Shown one piece after another: positions 43,739 through 53,701 of a stretch of DNA of 64,000 nucleotides. The stretch comes from Planctomycetota bacterium (GTDB lineage: Bacteria; Planctomycetota; Phycisphaerae; Phycisphaerales; Phycisphaeraceae), in the NCBI GenBank assembly GCA_016350165.1, contig CP066225.1, forward strand, positions 4,092,001-4,156,000. Direction: 5' to 3'. Numbering within the stretch: the stretch's first letter is position 1; the number at the start of each line of letters is the position of its first letter. The notes beneath the pieces were generated by a model. That model ran no database searches. It had not been told where the DNA came from and saw nothing but the letters and a program-made list of their open reading frames with translations. The position numbers and the translations under genes are program-made.

Positions 43739-45010
43739 TTATCTTTTACTTAAAACATCATTTTCATATATTTTGATCTCAGTGAGCCAATTGTCTCGAG
43801 CTGGTACATTATTTTTCAGGCAATAATAATCCCAGACAGCACCAAACGGTAATGTTTTGTTTTCTTCGAGTAATGCTAAACGGCTTGTTAAATCGCTTTG
43901 CTTTTCTAACTCAATTAAATTTTTTGTAGGCTCTAAATGAGCAGCTAGTAGTGCTTTAATCATGTTGCGTGTGCCGATAGTCCATGCTGCGATTCGATTT
44001 ATGCTAGCATCAAAAAAATCAAGGCCTATGTGTGTACGTTTGGTGAAATCGTTACGTACAAGTTCTTGCGCGATAGCATAAATCTCATCGTTTAAAGTTA
44101 CGACGTGATCACTGTCCCAGCGAACGCCGCGACTAACGTGAAGGAGCATTTCAGGTAGGTAGTTGAATAACGCGCTGATTTTTTCAGAGATCATTTCGGT
44201 CGGATGATAGTGGCCTGCATCCAAGCAATAAAGTATGCCACGGCTAACAGCGTATCCCATGTAGAATTCATGTGAACCAACTACGTAACTTTCTGAGCCA
44301 ATGCCAAAAAGTTTGCTTTCAACGGCATCTAGGTTGAAGGCAGGATTAATTTTCTTTTCGAGGATTCTGTCTAATGAATCCATTAAGCGTTGTCGTGGAG
44401 AAAAACGATCGATTGGAGTGTCTTTGTAGCCATCAGGAATCCATATGTTGGTAACGCATGGACTGCCGGTGGCTTGACCCATTGCTGCACCTACTTCGCG
44501 TGATGCGATACAGTGCTCAATCCAGAAGTTACGTATACCTGAATCATTACTAGCGAGCGTGAAACCGGAATCAGAATTGGGATGTGCAAAACAAGTTGGA
44601 TTGAAATCCAAACCGATGTTTTGATCTTTCGCCCAGTCTATCCAACGGCTGTAATGCTCAGGAGTGATTTCATTACGATCAATTTTTTGGCCGTTGGTTT
44701 CCATATAGCAGGCGTGAAGGTTGAGTCTGTGTTTACCTGGTAGTAAAGAATAGACTTTTTCTAAATCTTTACGCAGTTCATCTGGTGTCCTAGCTTTGCC
44801 AGGATAATTACCTGTAACTGCGATGCCGCCGCTAAGTTTTTGATCATCCGATTCAAAACCTCCAACATCATCACCTTGCCAGCAATGTAAGGAGATTGGG
44901 ATTTCGACGGTCTTAGTCATGGCTTCGTCAGTGTCGACGTCAATTTCAGAAAATCTCGCTTTGGCTAGTGCGTATGCCTGTTCGATTGATTGATTGTGTT
45001 GATTTGACAT
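43739..45010 (-). CDS. rhaA: L-rhamnose isomerase
   Basis: Converts L-rhamnose to L-rhamnulose using divalent metals in a TIM barrel. The start ATG at 45010 has AGGTGA six bases upstream; a GTG 9 bases earlier is possible. 423 residues match the RhaA family: [50 protein letters not shown], and [11 protein letters not shown]-like [13 protein letters not shown]. The AraC-type gene is divergent, so induction by rhamnose is likely. An aldolase for rhamnulose-1-phosphate is not seen. Confidence 0.95.
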   Translation of the reverse strand: MSNQHNQSIEQAYALAKARFSEIDVDTDEAMTKTVEIPISLHCWQGDDVGGFESDDQKLSGGIAVTGNYPGKARTPDELRKDLEKVYSLLPGKHRLNLHACYMETNGQKIDRNEITPEHYSRWIDWAKDQNIGLDFNPTCFAHPNSDSGFTLASNDSGIRNFWIEHCIASREVGAAMGQATGSPCVTNIWIPDGYKDTPIDRFSPRQRLMDSLDRILEKKINPAFNLDAVESKLFGIGSESYVVGSHEFYMGYAVSRGILYCLDAGHYHPTEMISEKISALFNYLPEMLLHVSRGVRWDSDHVVTLNDEIYAIAQELVRNDFTKRTHIGLDFFDASINRIAAWTIGTRNMIKALLAAHLEPTKNLIELEKQSDLTSRLALLEENKTLPFGAVWDYYCLKNNVPARDNWLTEIKIYENDVLSKR

Positions 45011-45234
45011 TAGAATCACCTGAATAATTGGAAGTTCATTGCAATCTCAGTATTTTACTAATTATCGCTTGCAGTGTGTGAATAAATATTTATTAAAATA
45101 CGACATATAGATATGGTTGGTGTTGTTGTTTATAGCGGATAAATTAGTATAAAATTTGATAAAACTATTTAATAGAATAGATAGTGTGTTGTAATATATA
45201 CAAAATGCGACAGGATAATTATGGGAGGCTATGA

Positions 45235-46176
45235 ATGTCCAGTACTTATGGTTATCTGCCAATATCTGATGAAGTAATGCAACATCCGATCTATATCACA
45301 GGTGTAGGTATGGCGGATGTAAAACCCAGAGAGCAGTACCCGCAGCGACGGCACCCATCTTTGTATCAGTTTAGTTGGGAGCAAGGTAGAATTTTGCCAG
45401 AGTATCAGTTGCTGTACATTAAAAGTGGGGCAGGGATTTTTGAATCAGAGAAAACAGGTGTTATTCGAGTTGGTGCAGGGACGATCGTTGTTTTATTTCC
45501 TAGTGTATGGCATCGTTATAAGCCTGATGCGAAAACTGGTTGGGTAGAAAATTGGATTTCAATGAATGGTCGGCTAATCCATCAGATGGAAGATGTTGGA
45601 ATGATTAGGGAAAATGATCCAGTTGTGCAAATAGAGAGAGTTGATCGAATCGCAAATATATATTCATTGCTAATTAAGGAAATTGAGAACATCTCAGAGG
45701 AATATTCTATCGAAATGTTTTCTGTGGCGATGCAATTGCTTGGATATATTAGTGAAGAGTTAAATACTGATTCAAAGGCAAGGGTATATAAGGAAGAAAT
45801 ACCTAATAGGACAGATAATGATATTCATGTTCGATCAGCGACGCGATACATTTGGAATCATAGTCATCATCAAATATCTGTAGAGGATGTAGCCGATCAA
45901 TTGCCTATCTCTAGGCGAACATTAGAAAGACACTTTAAAGAGTACACAGGTTATAGCATTCATGACGAATTGAAAAAATGCCGATTGTCGAGAGCATTGA
46001 GATTACTCAGGGAAACAAATATGCCAATAAAACAGATTGCATATATTGTTGGTTTCAGTAATCTCGTGCACATGGATAGGGCATTTAAATTGTCATATGG
46101 GGTTACGCCAAGTGATTATCGTAAACAAGCTCTATTGGGTAATAAAGTGGATTGCTGTGTTTTACGCAAGGGGTAA
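45235..46176 (+). CDS. AraC-family regulator with cupin sensor domain
   Basis: 313 residues; GGGAGG lies six bases before the ATG. The N-terminal cupin/AraC-binding domain (about 35-140, LPEYQLLYIKSGAGIFESE, VGAGTIVVLFPSVWHRY) should sense a sugar. The C-terminal double HTH (about 200-300) contains ISVEDVADQLPISRRTLERHFK and IKQIAYIVGFSNLVHMDRAFK, ending YGVTPSDYRK. Divergent from rhaA, across an AT-rich 224-base intergenic region, it is the probable rhamnose-responsive activator (RhaR/RhaS role, inferred). Confidence 0.9.
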   Translation: MSSTYGYLPISDEVMQHPIYITGVGMADVKPREQYPQRRHPSLYQFSWEQGRILPEYQLLYIKSGAGIFESEKTGVIRVGAGTIVVLFPSVWHRYKPDAKTGWVENWISMNGRLIHQMEDVGMIRENDPVVQIERVDRIANIYSLLIKEIENISEEYSIEMFSVAMQLLGYISEELNTDSKARVYKEEIPNRTDNDIHVRSATRYIWNHSHHQISVEDVADQLPISRRTLERHFKEYTGYSIHDELKKCRLSRALRLLRETNMPIKQIAYIVGFSNLVHMDRAFKLSYGVTPSDYRKQALLGNKVDCCVLRKG

Positions 46177-46230
46177 ATGTGCAATCTTGCGTCTCTGTAA
46201 TACGGGAGGTTATAATAGAGTCGTTAAGTA

Positions 46231-46303
<73 letters not shown>

Positions 46304-46324
46304 TTTATAAACAAATAAAATATG

Positions 46325-46355
46325 AAGGGTTAGAGCAGACAGCTCTAACCCTTTG
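46325..46355. terminator. Bidirectional terminator after tRNA-Gly
   Basis: AAGGGTTAGAGC / GCTCTAACCCTT stem with a five-base loop, between tRNA-Gly and the convergent TPR gene. Confidence 0.82.
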
Positions 46356-46499
46356 TTAGTTTTGAGGTAAGTAAATGGGGCAGTTTTGAGATAATCGATG
46401 AGGAATGTTTTGGCTGATATATCGTGGACATATCCGTCTTAACGCAAATATAACGTATCTATTCAGTCGTTAATGTTCAAAATTAATCATCGGTATTCT

Positions 46500-49400
46500 T
46501 TATTTCTGAGTAGTTGACGGTGGTGGTACTTGAATACCACGAGTTTCTAATTCATGCTTGAGTTCATTCGCGTCTTGCTCAAAACCTGCCTGCTCATAAA
46601 TCTTTAGCAAGTTTACCCTCCATAGAGGGTTGTTTGGATCTAAAGCTATTGCGCGTTTTTGTGTTTCTATTGCTTTATTGTAATTTTTGTTGGCAGATTG
46701 AACTGTTGCAAGAGTATCCAAAAAGCTTGGATTTGATGGTGAAGCGTTTACGGCCTGTTCGGCGAGCGTTGCGGCTTCTTTGTTTGCTTGAGATTGTTGA
46801 ATAAGAATGAATGCCAGGTTGTTTTTAGCAGCTGCAAAATCTGGATTAAGTTTGATTGCTTCTCTGTAGCTGCTTGAGGCATCTGCAAGGTTGCCATTGG
46901 TTTCTTTAATGACTCCTCTGACGAACCATGCAGAAGCTGGTGCGTTGTCATAGGTCACGATATTATCGATTAAGCTAGATGCTTGTTCTTTTATTTCGTT
47001 GATATCGAATTTACTACCAATATCCCAAAGTGATTCAGCAAGAACAGATCTTTGCTCCAGTTCTGCTGGGGGTATTTGTTGGGAAATATTATCTACCCAT
47101 GCAACAATCGCTTTTGGATTTTTCGTAGCAAGTGTTGCGTTACGAAGGGCATCTATTCGCCAATTTGGATTGATTTGGAAAAGAGGTGTGTAGAGATCTA
47201 TTGCTTGAGTAATTCGATTATCTAAAGATAAAGCACGTCCGTACAAGGAAATAATCTGTGGAAACTCATTGGGTTGTGCTTTAGCCTGTTCAATATAAGG
47301 ATTGAGAGTACGGATCGCGTTATACGGTTGATTGATTTGCAACTGTGCTGCAGCTATTCGTAGGCTGGCTAATAACGAGGCTTCAGGGTTACGAGCTTTC
47401 CATTGGTTGGCGCTGATGATAGCGTCGTTCCACTCACCTAAGGCCATGTGTGCGTCAGTTGAGATTCTTACAGCAGTAGGGCTTTGTGGGAAATTCACTG
47501 CTGTTCGATCTGCTACTTCTAGAGCATTCTCATAACTGCCTGTAACGAGATATAACTCAGAAAGAAGATTTTGAACAGTAATTACTGTTGTATGTTTATC
47601 TGCGATTGGTCGAATAAGCTCAGCAAAATCGCTTGCTTTCATTTCCTTTGTATCTGCTATCGATAACTCAGAAAGCACTTTATCTGATACTTCACGACTT
47701 TCAGCTGAACCTAGCAAGCCAAGAATGATTGGCTTATAAAGTGGTTGATTTGAGAATTTCTTAATAGCATTTTCATGTGTGATGATTGCTTGAAGAGCAA
47801 CTTGTTTATTAATATTGGCTAACCCTTTTTGAGCAGCAGCAATTGCATCATCAGTATCGTTATTTGCCAAATATCTTGCAATTAACTGTTTCCATGCATC
47901 AGGATTGTTTGGTTGCTTTTCTGTACGTTGAATGTCGTAATTTAATGCATCATCTATTGAACCGTGACGAGCTGAATATGAAGCGAGTAATTGTTCGATT
48001 AACCCATCATCAAGATTCGATTGTTTGAGTTGTGTGATAAGTTGATCTGCTCTTGATTGGTTGCCGGTACTTGCGAAGTAATCAGCAGCCCATGCTATAG
48101 CGCGAGGCGATGGAGATGTGAGCATTTCGTTGATGAGTGGTGTGAGTTTATTTTGCTGGTCTGTTCGTCTATAAAGCTCGGCGGCTAATAATTGGTCGTT
48201 ATTAGGTAGTTGGCCAAGTTCGCTATCTATACGATCCAATGCGGCTAATGCAAGTCGATCTTCACCCTGGGATGCATACAATCTTGCTGCGCGGCTTAGT
48301 TGAGCTGTGGTTGCAACGGGTGATTTTCTTACAATATCCAGTTGATCGCTTGAAGAATTGAATGATTTTACAGATTGATATAAACGTGCAAGTTCCAAAG
48401 CAACGCGAGGATTATCAGGGTTGTTTTTCGAAATATTTGATAGCTCACGCATTGCCAATGGAACGCGGCCCGTTTCTTCATATGCCTGAGCAATCATGAG
48501 TCGTGGTTCAATTCGGTCGGGTGTTTCTTGTATAACGGTCTCAAGTATTTTGATTGCTCCTTCAGGATTGCGGTTAGGATTATTCTCGCTAAGTAATAAT
48601 CTTGCACGTTCAGTTTTTACATTGATATTGTCTGTGCCCGCAATTTTCTCTAAACGATCGAGAGTTTCTTCATTAGCCTGTAATGCATTAGGGTCACTGG
48701 CAAGAGCACGTAATGCTAATTGCTGTGCTCGAGAATTGTCAGGATAGTCTTCCGCAATTTTTTCCCATGCTTGTTGTGAGCGAGGATCATTTATGATGCG
48801 GTAGTATGTAGCTTGTGCGACATCCCAATCGAGTGTTTTTGAAGCACTATGCTGATCATGCTGAGTTTGCATATATTGTTGTGCTTGCTCGTTCTTACCT
48901 TGAGAAGTGAGATATGTAGCACGTGCAAGTGCTAGTTGAGGAGTCATTCCAAATTTACTTTGAACTTTGTCATAAATTTGATCAGCTAAATCAAGTCTCA
49001 TAGCACGACTAAGAGTAGCCATTGAGAGCAATGTTTCCTGAGTGATGTCATCCGAATCACTTTTAAGTGTATCTTCTATAACAGTTCGTGCTTGATCACG
49101 GTTACCTGTTTTTTCCAAGAGGGTGAGTTGCATCAATAGTAATTGACTGCCCTGTACTCCACGATTTTCAAGCTGCTTAATGACGTTTAGGATGTCTTTC
49201 GCGGCTTCTTTTTGGTCTGGTTTGATATTTGCGGCTGCTGTTAAAGCCCATGTAGCAGCAATCGCAGGGTTATTTTGATTGCGTTGTGCCGCAGCGGTTG
49301 CAAGAACTTGTGCTTCAGGAGTTTTGCCTTGTGCTAAGTATGCCAGTGCCAATTGAGCTAGTGGCTGCGCCCATGTTGGTCGTAACCTAGCAGCATTTTG

Positions 49401-50636
49401 CCAAGCATCAATCGCATTTTCATTGTCCTGAATCTGGCCATATGTATCTCCCAAATACAAATATAGATATGCGTAATTCGGATGATGCTTTAATGCTTCT
49501 TTGATTGCAACAATTGTTTTTTCTGGTTGTGAGTTGTCAACATTAAAAACATCTTTTAATGCGATTCCCAGTGTTGTTGCAGATGGGTTGTTTTGTCGAT
49601 TATTTAAAGCTTCAATATTGATATTAGCTTGATCTTTTTGGTTAGTGTACTCATATGCAATTGTTTGGTACATAATCATACGCAGGCTGCTTGCAGGACT
49701 GTCAGGTTTGATATCGCCGATTAACTCTAGAGCATCGTTGTAACGAGCAACTTCCATCAAACGAACAATCAGTGCTTCATGAAGTATTGGATCATTAAGT
49801 TCAGGTACTGCTTTTTGTAAAACCTCAATAGATGTATTGAATTCGCCAAAACCATCTAAGAATCGAACAAGAGTATTAATGTATTCAGTATCAGCAGGAG
49901 GATTATCTGATGCTTTTTGTAGGTACTCAATGCTCTTTTGTTGGTCTTGTGCATTTCGATAAGCATAAGCGAGGAGAAGGTTGTACCTAGGATCATCAGG
50001 ATTTTGTTTTGCTAGTTCTTCTGCTTCCTGAATTATTGTTTCGGAAGGTGTGTCTAGCTGTTGTTGGATTTCTGCTTTGAGAAGTTCCATTCTGAAATTT
50101 TTGGGATCTTGCTCAAGAACCTTATTGACTGACACAAGAGCTTCTTCGAATTTTCTTAGACGTGAATCAATAATTGCTTGTGCTTGAAGAGCATCAACAT
50201 TGGTTGGCTTTCGCTTTAGAATGTCATTAATGAGTCGAACAGCCTCATCATTTTGCTGGAACTGAACGTAGTAATCTAATAAACGCGTTGCAGTATCTTT
50301 ATAGGATGGATCAGAATCAACAATTTGTCTGAGAGTACCTATTGCTGCAGCGATATTTCGGCCACCAGGTTGAGGTACGTTTTCGTAAATATCTGCAAGC
50401 GCATATTTTGCTTCAAGATCATTTGGATTACTACGTACGTAACTGCGCATGGGATCAAGTGCTTGGCGATAATCACCTTCGTTATAGTATTGCTCTGCTT
50501 GAGCGTGTAGCTGATCAATACGCTCTTGATTCTCATTTTGCCGGTAGAACCACAGTGCACCTATTGTGCCACCAATTAGAAGTACTATTACGATTAGAAT
50601 AGTGATACGTTTTTTTGCAGTTGCGTGTAGTGCCAT
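46500..50636 (-). CDS. Giant TPR protein of the exosortase/PEP-CTERM system
   Basis: 1378 residues. One N-terminal membrane helix (about 10-31, ILIVIVLLIGGTIGALWFY) is followed by tandem TPR units from end to end (AEQYYNEGDYRQALDPMRSYV, NEGD/QNDEAVRL, YAYLYLYLGDTYGQIQDN, DASSSYREAIKLNPDFAAAKNN). The size, anchor and position directly downstream of EpsI and exosortase genes match the PEP-CTERM-associated TPR proteins (PrsT-like), thought to act in export or assembly of exopolysaccharide and tagged proteins. It is the last gene of a three-gene minus-strand operon. Confidence 0.85.
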   Translation of the reverse strand: MALHATAKKRITILIVIVLLIGGTIGALWFYRQNENQERIDQLHAQAEQYYNEGDYRQALDPMRSYVRSNPNDLEAKYALADIYENVPQPGGRNIAAAIGTLRQIVDSDPSYKDTATRLLDYYVQFQQNDEAVRLINDILKRKPTNVDALQAQAIIDSRLRKFEEALVSVNKVLEQDPKNFRMELLKAEIQQQLDTPSETIIQEAEELAKQNPDDPRYNLLLAYAYRNAQDQQKSIEYLQKASDNPPADTEYINTLVRFLDGFGEFNTSIEVLQKAVPELNDPILHEALIVRLMEVARYNDALELIGDIKPDSPASSLRMIMYQTIAYEYTNQKDQANINIEALNNRQNNPSATTLGIALKDVFNVDNSQPEKTIVAIKEALKHHPNYAYLYLYLGDTYGQIQDNENAIDAWQNAARLRPTWAQPLAQLALAYLAQGKTPEAQVLATAAAQRNQNNPAIAATWALTAAANIKPDQKEAAKDILNVIKQLENRGVQGSQLLLMQLTLLEKTGNRDQARTVIEDTLKSDSDDITQETLLSMATLSRAMRLDLADQIYDKVQSKFGMTPQLALARATYLTSQGKNEQAQQYMQTQHDQHSASKTLDWDVAQATYYRIINDPRSQQAWEKIAEDYPDNSRAQQLALRALASDPNALQANEETLDRLEKIAGTDNINVKTERARLLLSENNPNRNPEGAIKILETVIQETPDRIEPRLMIAQAYEETGRVPLAMRELSNISKNNPDNPRVALELARLYQSVKSFNSSSDQLDIVRKSPVATTAQLSRAARLYASQGEDRLALAALDRIDSELGQLPNNDQLLAAELYRRTDQQNKLTPLINEMLTSPSPRAIAWAADYFASTGNQSRADQLITQLKQSNLDDGLIEQLLASYSARHGSIDDALNYDIQRTEKQPNNPDAWKQLIARYLANNDTDDAIAAAQKGLANINKQVALQAIITHENAIKKFSNQPLYKPIILGLLGSAESREVSDKVLSELSIADTKEMKASDFAELIRPIADKHTTVITVQNLLSELYLVTGSYENALEVADRTAVNFPQSPTAVRISTDAHMALGEWNDAIISANQWKARNPEASLLASLRIAAAQLQINQPYNAIRTLNPYIEQAKAQPNEFPQIISLYGRALSLDNRITQAIDLYTPLFQINPNWRIDALRNATLATKNPKAIVAWVDNISQQIPPAELEQRSVLAESLWDIGSKFDINEIKEQASSLIDNIVTYDNAPASAWFVRGVIKETNGNLADASSSYREAIKLNPDFAAAKNNLAFILIQQSQANKEAATLAEQAVNASPSNPSFLDTLATVQSANKNYNKAIETQKRAIALDPNNPLWRVNLLKIYEQAGFEQDANELKHELETRGIQVPPPSTTQK

Positions 50637-50670
50637 ATAACGAAACCCTCATGCTGTTAATCAGCAAAAG

Positions 50671-51411
50671 TTATTTTATGTTGCGTGGTTGATCTACTAT
50701 GTTTTGGTCTGCTTGCACAATGTATTTGTCGCCGGATAATAATGTTTGAATAATTGATATGTTTTGGCCAATCAATTCATTGAAGATCCGCTCTCGCTGT
50801 TCATCAGAATAATTTTGATTGGTTACAAGTTGCAACTGGGCTGCACCTTGGAAAAAGCGAGTGTAGTCGGCAGCCGCTCGATTTAGTGCATCCATATCAG
50901 GGACTACTTTACCATTTGGTAAAATGATGAAGTTAGCAACGTTTAATTGTGGTGTTGAATTTTGACGTTGTATTGAGAAGGTGTAGTCGGTGCCGATCAT
51001 GTTTAGACCACTAGCATTCCAATCGATGGGCATTGCTTTAGTTTGTGTATAGCCATTGGCTGGATAACAGATAGGTGGATAATGGCCAACCATATCACGT
51101 GCATTTCTTGTTTGTACAATTAATAGAGAAGCAGATTCTCCACTCTTGTTATTAACGTAGTGTCTACTCAGAATTGCATTTGGTTGTAGTAATTTAATTG
51201 CTGATGCAGGTATTTCTTGGTCGCGACCAACCCAATCGCCAATTGTATATGGGAAGGAATAGATCGCTTTTTGAGCTGCTGTATGAAAGGCTGTTGCATC
51301 TGCAGGTTTAGGACGTAATGATGCATTAACGCCAACAGCAATCAGCAATATGAGTGTCGTTGTTACGATGAGTGAGTTGATTATTTTTTTGTGCTTATTC
51401 AGAGTATCCAG
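50671..51411 (-). CDS. Exosortase-associated EpsI family protein
   Basis: The TTG at 51348 would start inside the membrane helix. The frame stays open upstream to a TAG and adds LDTLNKHKKIINSLIVTTTL, completing a normal positively charged lead and helix; the best start there is CTG at 51411, because no ATG, GTG or TTG exists. The EpsI domain is clear: TIGDWVGRDQEIPASAI, the Cys-bearing GHYPPICYPANGYT, and a C-terminal VVPDMDALNRAAADYTRFF. EpsI proteins accompany exosortases, often as a fused C-terminal domain. It sits between the exosortase and TPR genes. Confidence 0.82.
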   Translation of the reverse strand: MDTLNKHKKIINSLIVTTTLILLIAVGVNASLRPKPADATAFHTAAQKAIYSFPYTIGDWVGRDQEIPASAIKLLQPNAILSRHYVNNKSGESASLLIVQTRNARDMVGHYPPICYPANGYTQTKAMPIDWNASGLNMIGTDYTFSIQRQNSTPQLNVANFIILPNGKVVPDMDALNRAAADYTRFFQGAAQLQLVTNQNYSDEQRERIFNELIGQNISIIQTLLSGDKYIVQADQNIVDQPRNIK

Positions 51412-51453
51412 TTTGTGATCCCGTTCGTGCTAAGTGTTTTCAATATTCTGTCA

Positions 51454-52398
51454 CTATTTTTTAGCGTCATTTGTCTGTTGATTGCCACTATTACTTGGGA
51501 AAACCGGTAGTTGTAGCCAGTTAAGTAGGTGTACAATCCCGAAGAGCATGCCAAGAGCGACTAATAGCATGAACCAACCTGTGTAGTCATGGAAAGCTTC
51601 GGCGATCGTTTCGTTGTAGTTGCCATAGACGTAAACAGTAGGGATGAGCCTAATCACATTGCAGATGATAGCTACGATTGGGCTTAAAAATATTACTAAA
51701 ATGCGAGTCCAGGTTCGTAATGGTGTGCCAAAGGCGAATGCGAATGAAACTAAAAGTAATGCAAAGATCATTCTCATACCGTTGCATGCTTCAGCAACAG
51801 CGACATCCACGCCGTTGTAAGACATGACGTTGCCTGAACGTTCTACATTCATGCCTATGACCACAGAAAAGAATTGTGCGATGGCGGCGGTGTAAGTCTG
51901 CATCGGCGTTGATATTTGTACGCGTATAAGGCCAGGGACAGGCACCATGAAACCCAAAACGACGAACGCTGGCCAAAATCTTTTAACAACATCCCAGCCA
52001 GTGAGTGTCAGGAAGCAGCCTGTAACAACGAGAATGGCACCTATATGGCGACCTGCTTGAAAAGACTGATTGAAGCCTAACCACAGAAATAGCCAGCCTA
52101 ATGCTATTACGATCGGACCTATTGGGCTAAAAGTGAGTTTACATTGTTGTATTTGCTCTTTTCGAGCAGCAATGAGCCAAACGATGATGATTGGAACAAG
52201 TAGGATGTGGGAGGCTTCTTCATCGGACATGGCGATCAGGTAGACATCGGCCCACTCTGACCAAGTAACTATAACCCCGAATATTATGAGGCCTATGATG
52301 GCAATGACTCGCTGTAGCGTCCATACCGAATGAGATTGGTTCTGCAAATGGCCGTCAGAGCTATTGAAGTTAATATTTGTATTAGCGTTTTCCGCCAA
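51454..52398 (-). CDS. Exosortase (PEP-CTERM transpeptidase)
   Basis: A polytopic membrane protein of 314 residues with about eight helices. The catalytic triad is visible: Cys205 in VAEACNGMRM, Arg250 in CNVIRLIPTVYVYG and His270 in EAFHDYTGWFM. Exosortases cut PEP-CTERM tags and transfer the protein to an envelope or extracellular acceptor. The start is TTG with AGGGG about ten bases upstream; the frame is closed by a TGA just before, and the next Met is at residue 57. It is the first gene of the exosortase-EpsI-TPR operon; the exact Xrt subtype cannot be set here. Confidence 0.93.
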   Translation of the reverse strand: MAENANTNINFNSSDGHLQNQSHSVWTLQRVIAIIGLIIFGVIVTWSEWADVYLIAMSDEEASHILLVPIIIVWLIAARKEQIQQCKLTFSPIGPIVIALGWLFLWLGFNQSFQAGRHIGAILVVTGCFLTLTGWDVVKRFWPAFVVLGFMVPVPGLIRVQISTPMQTYTAAIAQFFSVVIGMNVERSGNVMSYNGVDVAVAEACNGMRMIFALLLVSFAFAFGTPLRTWTRILVIFLSPIVAIICNVIRLIPTVYVYGNYNETIAEAFHDYTGWFMLLVALGMLFGIVHLLNWLQLPVFPSNSGNQQTNDAKK

Positions 52399-52663
52399 AG
52401 CCTGTATCCCCTGTTGTCATGCAATACAACAATAATTGGCTACTAGTTCACACAAGTCTATGGAGGCTTTTTCCTTTGCAGCGGTTTCCCGACCCCGCTT
52501 TTGGTAAGTACCTAATTTTCTATTCGCTTTGCATATCATAATCAATTGGCTAAAAGTTGCTATGGTTTCTTGATAATAGAATGATTATTACTGGCTCTGA
52601 AATGTAAAAATAAGAGGTATAATGGTGGTTTGATCATGATTCTGAATTAAATGAGTGCAAAGT

Positions 52664-53653
52664 ATGGCGTCAAGCGATTTGAAACAATACCAATTTATTG
52701 TTGGGGCAGATAATGCTAAGTATAGATTAGATCGATTTCTTGGAGAACGTCTTGGGCTATCACGTACTCAAGTAAAGCGTTTATTGGCATCATCTAATGT
52801 GAAACTTAATAAGCGTGTTGCGAAAGAAAAATCTAAAGGGTTGCTGGTTTGCCAGGGGGATTCTGTTGAGGTTAGTGTCGAAAATTACTTGGATGACGAA
52901 GGGCGTTTTGAGGAACGTATCTGTGCTGAGAGTAATGCCCTTGAACCACTTTTAGTTCATAGCTCAGATGGAATCGTTGTCGTTAGCAAACCAGCGGGTA
53001 TGCCTGTTCATCCCTTGAAGCATGATGAAGTTGGAACAGTACTCAATTCTATTGCGGCAAAGTACCCAGAAGTACAAGGGGTAGGGGAGGGCGGATTACG
53101 TAGTGGGGTTGTGCATCGGTTGGATGTTACGACTTCAGGTATATTGCTAGTCGCCTTGACGCAAAAAGCATGGAGCAAATATAGAGGTGCATTTGCGAAT
53201 CATCACACAGAGAAAATCTATTATGCTCTTGTTTCAGGTGTGATCGAAAAGCCATCAGAACTTAAAGCTTATCTAAAGATTACGACTCATAAACCTGCAA
53301 AGGTTTCAGTTGTTGATGTAGCAGATAGCAATAGTCGTTGGTGTGATCTGAAATATGAAGTGGTTGAATCATTTCCGATGGCTACCTTATTGAAGATAAA
53401 GCTTGGTACGGGTTTTCTTCATCAAATCCGCGCAATGCTATCGTATTACGGTCATCCTTTACTTGGTGACACGTTGTATGGTGGTGAAGCAATAATTTAC
53501 TTAGATAAAAATCCGATTGAAGTTCAAAGGCCAATGCTACATGCTTATAGTATTAAGGTTGATAGAATTAATGTACAAGCAGAAATACCTAGTGATATGC
53601 AGTTTCTTCTTCAATCTTTAAAGCAATGGAATCAAACTAAAGGTGTTGGGTAA
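52664..53653 (+). CDS. RluA-family RNA pseudouridine synthase
   Basis: About 329 residues; the ATG at 52664 is preferred, with GTG at 52655 as alternative. An N-terminal S4 RNA-binding domain (about residues 15-80, YRLDRFLGERLGLSRTQVKRLL) precedes the pseudouridine synthase core. The catalytic Asp is in VVHRLDVTTSGILLVAL, and the core ends FLHQIRAMLSYYGHPLLGDTLYGG. It modifies uridines in 23S rRNA or tRNA; RluC/RluD-like specificity is likely but not certain. It is isolated, between the exosortase operon and a convergent methyltransferase. Confidence 0.9.
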   Translation: MASSDLKQYQFIVGADNAKYRLDRFLGERLGLSRTQVKRLLASSNVKLNKRVAKEKSKGLLVCQGDSVEVSVENYLDDEGRFEERICAESNALEPLLVHSSDGIVVVSKPAGMPVHPLKHDEVGTVLNSIAAKYPEVQGVGEGGLRSGVVHRLDVTTSGILLVALTQKAWSKYRGAFANHHTEKIYYALVSGVIEKPSELKAYLKITTHKPAKVSVVDVADSNSRWCDLKYEVVESFPMATLLKIKLGTGFLHQIRAMLSYYGHPLLGDTLYGGEAIIYLDKNPIEVQRPMLHAYSIKVDRINVQAEIPSDMQFLLQSLKQWNQTKGVG

Positions 53654-53701
53654 ACATTGGGAGATGGTATAGAGAACTGAGCGTGATTGGTATGTATGTA
53701 T

